Positions 17,037-21,784 of a stretch of DNA of 21,901 bases are shown here, one piece after another; the first letter of the stretch is position 1, and each line of letters starts with the position of its first letter. The DNA comes from a virus: positions 1 through 21,901 of IMG/VR virus record IMGVR_UViG_3300026479_000058; one strand, written 5' to 3'. The notes under the pieces are model-generated. The model did not search any database, was not told the DNA's origin, and saw nothing but the letters and a program-made list of their open reading frames with translations. The translations under genes and the position numbers were made by a program.

Positions 17037-17080
17037 GAAGGTCATCTCTGGGAATGCTCGGAGGTGGCCTTCTTTTTTTT
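17037..17080 (+). terminator. strong intrinsic terminator after the packaging genes
   Basis: GAAGGTCATCTCT (from 17037) pairs over about 13 positions, with a few G-T pairs, with GGAGGTGGCCTTC ending at 17072. Eight T follow at 17073-17080. It would stop late transcripts about 400 bases after the large terminase, or end a short RNA started nearby. A GT dinucleotide run precedes it (17024-17037). Confidence 0.9.
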
Positions 17081-17170
17081 GTCACGTATTGGGGCTACGC
17101 TTTGTGACGAGTGGTGAACGCCTTGGTTTTGTTGCAAAAATCTGAGACCCTGTCGTTATGTGAACGGCGA

Positions 17171-17208
17171 ACAATTCCCCCCAGACCCCTTCGAAAACCT
17201 CGAATTGT
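17171..17208. repeat. 7-bp inverted repeat ACAATTC / GAATTGT
   Basis: ACAATTC at 17171-17177 and GAATTGT at 17202-17208 are exact complements 24 bases apart. AATTGTC occurs once more at 17214-17220. This may be a repressor site or weak hairpin, and nothing identifies a binding protein. Confidence 0.45.
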
Positions 17209-17408
17209 CTCCAAATTGTCAACTATCACGTCCCCGCCCCTAAAAATAAGGGTTCAAGTCGCATAACACATGCCTTTTCAACCAACTACTATCATGTTGA
17301 ACGCCCGATGCTTTGTTCGCGTCTGTGTTTGTTTGCATGGGTTTTTTTTCGCACTCAGTTCACCAACAGTCACGCAATACTATCACATACGGTTCAAAAC
17401 ACGTCTTT

Positions 17409-17575
17409 TTCAAAAATTTTTTTGCTCCGCTCCTTCGTCGCTCTCTTATGTAGTTCCTCGCAGTATATACTCTATATTCTCAAAAAATTTTTTCCAGATT
17501 CCTCGCTCAGATTCTTAGAGTTATCAACATTCATCATTCTTAAAAAATTTTTCTCCGCTCGTTCCTCGCTCCGAC
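17409..17575. repeat. three diverged repeats headed by A5-6 T5-7 boxes
   Basis: Self-complementary A/T boxes start at about 17412, 17482 and 17542. Each is followed by related C/T-rich sequence. CTCCGCTC-x-TTC-x-TCGCTC is clearest in copies one and three, and ATTCCTCGCTCAGATTCTTAG in copy two resembles GGATTCTTAGG after copy three. The A/T boxes would bend or melt easily, which suits an origin, a genome-end region or a protein-binding array. Confidence 0.7.
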
Positions 17576-17670
17576 GGATTCTTAGGGTAGGCACCGTGCG
17601 TGGGCTCTGTGGGGACTACCGTCCCTACCTCCAGACTATGTGTTTTTATAGGTCGTTCCTCCCTTTTAAT

Positions 17671-17707
17671 AAAAAAACACAGAGTCTTCCTAGTAGTAGG
17701 CTCTGTG
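17671..17707 (-). terminator. terminator-like hairpin for - strand transcription
   Basis: CACAGAG (17678-17684) pairs with CTCTGTG (17701-17707), with an inner CCTA/TAGG stem around GTAG. On the - strand the hairpin is followed by seven T (the A run 17671-17677). No - strand gene is seen upstream of it, so it may block antisense or readthrough transcription, or work as an RNA structure in the + leader of the next gene. Confidence 0.55.
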
Positions 17708-17739
17708 GCTTAATTCTTCTCTCTTAATTCTTATATCTT

Positions 17740-17907
17740 ATGCAAAACACATCCAACGTACTCTCCGTCCACACACGTGGTGACTATGAATTCCTCTCGT
17801 TAGCTGACGGCACTGTGCAGGTCAATCTGCTCCTCCGTAACAACGAGTCCGTACCTTACGACGTACTGCCTGTTGCTGACGCTCGTACCTTCTGGTCATC
17901 TCTGTAA
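17740..17907 (+). CDS. small protein of unknown function, 55 aa
   Basis: ATG 17740 to TAA 17905-17907 encodes 55 aa starting MQNTSNVLSVHTRGDYEF. Codon use is rich in C-ending codons (aac, gac, ctc, acc, tac) like the following genes, which supports its being real. The sequence looks like a small beta-rich soluble domain (YEFLSLADGTVQVNLLL) with no signal peptide or membrane segment. It is the first gene after the 1.08-kb signal region, and its leader TCTTATATCTT has no Shine-Dalgarno. I do not recognise a family. It is probably co-expressed with the 78-aa gene 45 bases downstream. Confidence 0.7.
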   Translation: MQNTSNVLSVHTRGDYEFLSLADGTVQVNLLLRNNESVPYDVLPVADARTFWSSL

Positions 17908-17952
17908 CTTTTTTCTCGTAATAATAATAACATACATACATACATATACAAA

Positions 17953-18189
17953 ATGCAAAAACTAAACACTACATCCGCTCGCGTTATCTCCATCAACGGT
18001 AACGCTGCCGAACCAACTGCCTACGCTGTCGAAGCTGTGGCTTTCAAAGATGGTGACTTCTTCACTATTCCTACTCTCTGGCACAACAGCCGCACTGCTC
18101 CCAAGTTTGACGTTGGTGACGACATTTTGTTCGCTGACATCAAAGGTACAGACGGTGTTACTCGCAGTACACTTCTCGGTAAAGCGTAA
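17953..18189 (+). CDS. small protein of unknown function, 78 aa
   Basis: The 78-aa product begins MQKLNTTSARVISINGNAAE and contains DDILFADIKGTDGVTRSTLL near the end. No signal peptide, membrane segment or metal-site motif is visible, and it looks like a small beta-rich soluble protein. The first residues (MQ-x-x-N/T-T-S) recall the 55-aa protein before it, though the match is too short to prove a paralogue. The leader is a TAA/CATA microsatellite (about 17918-17948) and should be unstructured, with no Shine-Dalgarno. I do not recognise a family. Confidence 0.8.
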   Translation: MQKLNTTSARVISINGNAAEPTAYAVEAVAFKDGDFFTIPTLWHNSRTAPKFDVGDDILFADIKGTDGVTRSTLLGKA

Positions 18190-18251
18190 GCAAAACCACA
18201 AAACATAAACACGTAACAGTTTGCGGAGCTGCTCAAAACCGCCTTTTACAC

Positions 18252-18365
18252 ATGAAAAAACTAGTAACTATCATTCTCAGCGTACTCACTGCGCTGTCCA
18301 ACACTAACGCGGCTAACCAAGCTGCATCTGACGTACTTGCCAACTCTGGCATCGACACATACTAA
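18252..18365 (+). CDS. 37-aa protein with an apparent signal peptide
   Basis: ATG 18252 to TAA 18363-18365. The N-terminus MKKLVTIILSVLTALSNTNA has the three parts of a Sec signal: KK, an 11-13 residue hydrophobic core, and a polar end with Ala at a plausible cleavage point. Cleavage after residue 20 would release ANQAASDVLANSGIDTY, a 17-residue peptide with two Asp, two Asn and one Gln. Alternatively the whole protein stays as a single-span membrane peptide. The gene lies 20 bases before the amidoligase-like gene and is probably on the same transcript. A role as substrate of the neighbouring enzymes, superinfection exclusion peptide or lysis regulator are all possible. None is shown. Confidence 0.62.
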   Translation: MKKLVTIILSVLTALSNTNAANQAASDVLANSGIDTY

Positions 18366-18385
18366 TACCCAACCACACACATAAA

Positions 18386-19951
18386 ATGAGTAACATAACT
18401 ACACTAGAGCTCGAAAAGCTCACTATCGCAACCGAAGAACAACTCTCAGCTTTCTATGAAGGTGAAGAAAAAGTCTTAACAGATGCCTACGGTATAGCCG
18501 CAGGTATCAACAACTTAGTTATATATCGTGGATACCTGATACCAAAAACAATGGTATCTCCCGCACTAGATATAGATTCATTCTCTTTAAATGCAGAAAC
18601 ATTTGAAGAATATATTTCTAAATATACGTGGATTGAAACCGCAAATACCAACAGTTCAAGCAATAGATTACGTCATAAAACAGACTTTGAGTTATGCCAT
18701 GTCAACCTTAGGTACTATCCAAAAGAAAAACTGTGCGCACTAAGCGAAGAATACTACGACGAAAACTCCTATGCGCACGTCGATGAAACAGTTATGTGCG
18801 CTCAAGGAACGTACATAACACAAAGAGACTCAATACACGTCTACGGTCACTATGACCCCTTCCACGAAAACGACGACAATCTCACTTGGTCTGAACATCA
18901 CGACCAGTACTTACTAGATGAAGAAGTAGTCTACCCAATGGATGACGATTGTGTGCCATATCACCAAGATGCGGTGTATATGCACAACGGTACTCCATAT
19001 ACAAGTGAAGAAGCAGCCTTTAAAGGATGCATTCGTGACTATCACTGTACACCAGACGGCCATCACTTTCTCAAAGATGACCCAAATGACATCCTCTCCA
19101 AGTTCACCATTGGGTTTGAAGTAGAAAAGTCCTCAGTTGACGGTTACAGCGGATGCGGTGACCCTGTAGATGACGAAGCTTTGTTCGCTGGTTGGGAAAC
19201 CGACAGTTCATGCGGAGTCGAAGGAATCACTAACGTATACGGTCTCAACAACCTTGACGAATTCACTGACCACGTAGACAGCTCTTCATACGTCAACGAA
19301 GAAACCTCAAGCCGCTGTGGTGGTCATATCAACATCTGTGACAACACCAATTCTATCAAGTACTGGCACATCAAAAGCTGGTGTGGTCTCTGGTGGGCTA
19401 TGTACCGCAAACGTCTGCGTAACGACTACAGCGGAGGTAACAAAAAGGTATGCCCTTATGAGTCACGTGCTGGTCAACGTTACCAAGCCATCCGTGAAAA
19501 AAGCATCTGTGGAGGTAAACAACTGTTCGAGTTGCGCTTACCAAATCGAGTCCGAAACGGTGAACAACTCATACGTCGCTTCAAACTATCACAAACGTGG
19601 ATGCGCTGCATTCATGCCTTTGCTACCGAGGATTGGACATACTCAACTCAAAAATATACCGACGTTATCAAAGGTGTACCTGACTGGGCATATGACAACA
19701 ACAGTGAAACAGTAACAGCGCACCTCAAAGCCACAACAAACCTAATGGCAGACGTTCCTCCGCATATCTACAACCGTATGCGTTTCCTCATCGAGGGTTC
19801 AAAAGAGCAGCTGTTAGAAAGTTACGCTGACCAACCTCTAGGGTTACTAACAGTCATACGTCTGACGTACGCCTTTCAGGTGTTCATCGAAACAGAACGA
19901 TACGCTCCTTTACCAGACAGCATAAGCAGCGCAATTAACCAATACCTATAA
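18386..19951 (+). CDS. amidoligase_2-like protein (GS/ATP-dependent carboxylate-amine ligase fold)
   Basis: The 521-aa protein has a C-terminal half matching the pattern of the putative amidoligase family: GFEVE (243-247), a W-x-x-D-S-S...G-V-E block (GWETDSSCGVEG, 269-280), CGGHINI with H314 (311-317), an Arg/Tyr-rich stretch, and FELRLPN (381-387) before a helical end. The family is related to glutamine-synthetase-like and gamma-glutamyl-ligase folds and is predicted to join a carboxylate to an amine using ATP. The acidic pairs E245/E247 and E382 with R384 would bind metal-ATP. Residues 1-240 are acidic and Tyr/His-rich (HYDPFHENDDNLTWSEHHDQ) and not recognised. Their DNA (about 18400-18700) is more A/T-rich than the rest. 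The gene is followed 20 bases later by the amidotransferase/cyclotransferase fusion, a partnership that supports the assignment. Confidence 0.72.
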   Translation: MSNITTLELEKLTIATEEQLSAFYEGEEKVLTDAYGIAAGINNLVIYRGYLIPKTMVSPALDIDSFSLNAETFEEYISKYTWIETANTNSSSNRLRHKTDFELCHVNLRYYPKEKLCALSEEYYDENSYAHVDETVMCAQGTYITQRDSIHVYGHYDPFHENDDNLTWSEHHDQYLLDEEVVYPMDDDCVPYHQDAVYMHNGTPYTSEEAAFKGCIRDYHCTPDGHHFLKDDPNDILSKFTIGFEVEKSSVDGYSGCGDPVDDEALFAGWETDSSCGVEGITNVYGLNNLDEFTDHVDSSSYVNEETSSRCGGHINICDNTNSIKYWHIKSWCGLWWAMYRKRLRNDYSGGNKKVCPYESRAGQRYQAIREKSICGGKQLFELRLPNRVRNGEQLIRRFKLSQTWMRCIHAFATEDWTYSTQKYTDVIKGVPDWAYDNNSETVTAHLKATTNLMADVPPHIYNRMRFLIEGSKEQLLESYADQPLGLLTVIRLTYAFQVFIETERYAPLPDSISSAINQYL

Positions 19952-19971
19952 CACCACAACACACACACACT

Positions 19972-21024
19972 ATGTGCTTAATCATACACAAACCTAAAGC
20001 AGACTCCACCATTGCGGAGTTCATTCTCGACAACGCCGAACGCATCAATCCTGATGGCTTCGGTATCGTCTACACAGACACTAACGAATGCGTCCGCACT
20101 ATGGACTACGAAACAGCACGTGAGCTTATATCAGCTCCACGTCCCTTTGTAGCTCATTACCGCTACGCAACCCGAGGTACTATCAACAAACGCGGCTGTC
20201 ATCCATATGTCATCACAAGTATGTCACAAGACAGCGACAACATTGTTCGTCTCTTCAGTAACGGTACTGTTGCTGACCTAGGTGATGACAAGCTATGTGA
20301 CACCAAAGTTGTTGCACAAATGCTCATGCGTATACCCAGCCAACACTGGTCTGACGTACTCAGTATGACCGAAACTCGGTTTGCTATCTGTGACCAAAAC
20401 GGCGTACAACGTCACGGAGAGTGGCACGAACGCGACGGTGTCTGGTTCAGTAAAGCTAACTGCTTTCACAAGTCTTACAACAAGACTGTCGGTTACAGTT
20501 ACTCAGCTGACCACTATACCAGCCCGTACTCAACCAAGGCTTACGACCCGTACTCAACCAAGGCTTACGACAAGTACTGGTATGACGAGGACCTAATTGG
20601 TGACGAGGAAGAAGACATCAACAAACCTACTATCACAGACAACTGCACAGCTGACTGGCAAGACGTCAACCTTGTAGCCGTATACGGTACACTCAAAGCT
20701 GGACGCAGTAACCACAAGACAATGGGTCAAGCAACCCTAGTCGGAGCTGGTCAAACCGTCTACAAATATCCGATGCAAGTCTACTCTACCATTCCGTTCG
20801 TTTACGAGAAGCCCGGAGAAGGACATCAGATTGCCGTCGAAGTCTACGATGTACAATCCGAATTCACAAAAGATGACATCGACTGGCTCGAAGGACACCC
20901 ACACAACTACGAACGTAAACTAACAGACATCGAAATGGCTGACGGAGCCGTCAAGACCTGCTGGTTATACTTCGCCAACCCCTCGTATTACGAGCCAACT
21001 ATGACAAACATACAACGATACTAG
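19972..21024 (+). CDS. fusion of class-II glutamine amidotransferase-like and gamma-glutamylcyclotransferase-like domains
   Basis: The 350-aa protein has two domains. Residues 1-about 170 look like a class-II (Ntn-hydrolase) glutamine amidotransferase: Cys2 as N-terminal nucleophile after Met removal (MCLIIHKP), NPDGFGIVY, HYRYATRG (R64-G69), NG at 97-98 for the oxyanion site, and CDTKVV with D110. Such domains free ammonia from glutamine or hydrolyse amides. After an acidic linker with a duplicated PYSTKAYD, residues about 232-345 look like a gamma-glutamylcyclotransferase: VYGTLKAG (237-244), AVEVYDV with E290, and WLEGHPHNYER (305-315). That fold cleaves gamma-glutamyl amides with release of 5-oxoproline. 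The gene ends in TAG. Its leader is a CA repeat. With the upstream amidoligase it forms a make-and-break amide module, but the substrate is unknown. Confidence 0.82.
   Translation: MCLIIHKPKADSTIAEFILDNAERINPDGFGIVYTDTNECVRTMDYETARELISAPRPFVAHYRYATRGTINKRGCHPYVITSMSQDSDNIVRLFSNGTVADLGDDKLCDTKVVAQMLMRIPSQHWSDVLSMTETRFAICDQNGVQRHGEWHERDGVWFSKANCFHKSYNKTVGYSYSADHYTSPYSTKAYDPYSTKAYDKYWYDEDLIGDEEEDINKPTITDNCTADWQDVNLVAVYGTLKAGRSNHKTMGQATLVGAGQTVYKYPMQVYSTIPFVYEKPGEGHQIAVEVYDVQSEFTKDDIDWLEGHPHNYERKLTDIEMADGAVKTCWLYFANPSYYEPTMTNIQRY
20523..20570 (+). repeat. perfect tandem duplication of 24 bp in the fusion-gene linker
   Basis: Bases 20523-20546 and 20547-20570 are identical, so the protein carries PYSTKAYD twice, between the amidotransferase and cyclotransferase domains. 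Complete identity, including third positions, suggests a recent duplication or active slippage. Confidence 0.95.
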
Positions 21025-21025
21025 C

Positions 21026-21094
21026 TTAAACTTACTGTTAGCTTGGTGCTGCCTCCTCGGATGGCTAGTCATCATCGCCTCATCAGTAAGTTAA
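21026..21094 (+). other. hydrophobic +1-frame stretch inside an inverted repeat
   Basis: In the +1 frame relative to the preceding gene, 22 codons to TAA 21092-21094 encode an almost ideal membrane segment (AWCCLLGWLVIIASSVS). There is no ATG, GTG or TTG in this frame after TGA 21002-21004; the only near-start is CTG 21035. AACTTACTG (21029-21037) and CAGTAAGTT (21084-21092) are exact complements bracketing it. It may be a +1 frameshift tail for the fusion protein or simply chance. Confidence 0.3.
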
Positions 21095-21103
21095 ACACAC
21101 ACA

Positions 21104-21133
21104 GCCTCTAGCCTAACCGCTAGGGGCTTTTTT
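21104..21133 (+). terminator. intrinsic terminator closing the amidoligase cassette
   Basis: GCCTCTAGC (21104-21112) pairs with GCTAGGGGC (21119-21127), nine pairs with one G-T, loop CTAACC, then TTTTTT (21128-21133). It separates the amidoligase/amidotransferase genes from the right-end genes. Confidence 0.92.
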
Positions 21134-21200
21134 GTACCACACCGCTCCGCCCGCACCGACGACACCGCCTACGCCAAGCACTGCGCCTGCCGCTCATCGC

Positions 21201-21279
21201 AACCCCTTGCCCGCCAAAAATCCAGAAACACCGCCACTACTATCATCAGCTCCGCTACAAACCCCTTGCCCACCAAAAA
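21201..21279 (+). repeat. 20-bp direct repeat in the non-coding stretch before the 73-aa gene
   Basis: AACCCCTTGCCCGCCAAAAA at 21201-21220 recurs at 21260-21279 with one change (G to A). The copies are 59 bases apart, so they lie in different reading frames. This argues that 21134-21329, although open in one frame, is not coding and carries a DNA- or RNA-level signal. Confidence 0.75.
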
Positions 21280-21329
21280 CTTTATTTTTGTCTTGCAACC
21301 ACCTTGGTCACCTGTCTGACTGTCCATAT

Positions 21330-21551
21330 ATGACACCACTACATACAAGACCAAAAGAATACCGTAACTTATTTCAAGCTAACCGCATCTCTAATCGAGA
21401 GGGTAAAACTGAAGAAATGCTCGACAGAGAATACAACAAAGAAACCGCCAAGCTTATTGCAGAGGGACACAAGGCCTTCTGGAAGAAACGCGGGGTAAAC
21501 AAACCGCCATATGTATCAGACAGACAGATAGGTGTCTTCGATACGTTATAA
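21330..21551 (+). CDS. small basic protein of unknown function, 73 aa
   Basis: ATG 21330 to TAA 21549-21551 gives 73 aa, starting MTPLHTRPKEYRNLFQANRI. The frame is open further upstream to a TTG inside the terminator T run, but that part is a Pro/Thr-rich translation of C-rich repeats, so the first ATG is preferred. The product is helical and charged (REGKTEEMLDREYNKETAKL) with an aromatic-basic centre (KAFWKKRG), which would suit a small DNA- or RNA-binding or host-takeover protein. No family is recognised. No Shine-Dalgarno is present. Confidence 0.55.
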   Translation: MTPLHTRPKEYRNLFQANRISNREGKTEEMLDREYNKETAKLIAEGHKAFWKKRGVNKPPYVSDRQIGVFDTL

Positions 21552-21577
21552 CATCACATGAGGCAGTATGTCGCAAA

Positions 21578-21784
21578 ATGATACCTTCTGTTGTACTTGA
21601 TGCACGTGCCTAGAAAGATAGGTTAGCTCAAACATATTCAAAGAATCGAAGATTTGAATATCTAAAGGGAGGATTCACAAAACGCATTTATGCAATAATG
21701 TACTACCCAAACAGACACACACACGAAAGAATAGAAGATGAGTATAAGAAAGAGTGGGAAAAACGACAACAAGTTCATGGCTGA
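21578..21784 (+). pseudogene. small reading frame broken by an in-frame TAG
   Basis: ATG 21578 opens MIPSVVLDARA, then TAG at 21611-21613. The same frame then stays open for 56 codons to TGA 21782-21784, with protein-like composition (KDRLAQTYSKNRRFEYLKGG, later ERIEDEYKKEWEKRQQ). The only internal ATG is at 21698 and would give 28 aa. It could be a gene inactivated by a nonsense change, an amber-readthrough gene, or a 28-aa gene. The 3' end overlaps the integrase-like start by 47 bases. Confidence 0.35.
21635..21660. repeat. perfect 8-bp inverted repeat upstream of the integrase-like gene
   Basis: TATTCAAA (21635-21642) and TTTGAATA (21653-21660) are exact complements around GAATCGAAGA. It lies about 80 bases before the integrase-like start and could be an integrase arm/core site or an operator. 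No T run follows, so it is not a terminator. Confidence 0.55.

Larger units (their letters stand above)
16657..17739. other. 1.08-kb region without a convincing gene, rich in repeats and hairpins
   Basis: No frame here has the codon use of the neighbours. Two long + frames between 17270 and 17727 are translations of T-rich repeats. The stretch holds TTAGTGT motifs (16674-16903), inverted repeats, a candidate phage promoter, a strong + terminator (17037-17080), a GT run before it, three A/T-box repeats (17409-17575), and a - strand terminator-like hairpin (17671-17707). A 24-codon frame at 16747-16821 (MREIKEPPLSVLRVNNEISV, then LLNY) is preceded by AAGGA five bases upstream and might be translated. 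By analogy with T7, the region after gene 19 may contain the genome end and an origin-type promoter. Confidence 0.75.

Noticed and set aside
17409-17575. CRISPR array in the A/T-box repeats
   Set aside because: Units are diverged, unequal in length, and have no constant repeat of 24-40 bases.
17270-17727. Two overlapping + strand frames of 82 and 139 codons after the terminase
   Set aside because: They translate T-rich sequence and the A/T-box repeats (recurring LKKFF and SS/LR-rich words), lack the codon style of neighbouring genes, and overlap the hairpins.
21132-21329. N-terminal extension of the 73-aa protein from a TTG
   Set aside because: The start lies in the terminator T run, and the encoded stretch comes from C-rich repeats present in two different frames.
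21635-21660. tRNA fragment suggested by GAATCGAA-type sequence
   Set aside because: No acceptor, D-arm or T-arm can be built around it; only a simple hairpin forms.
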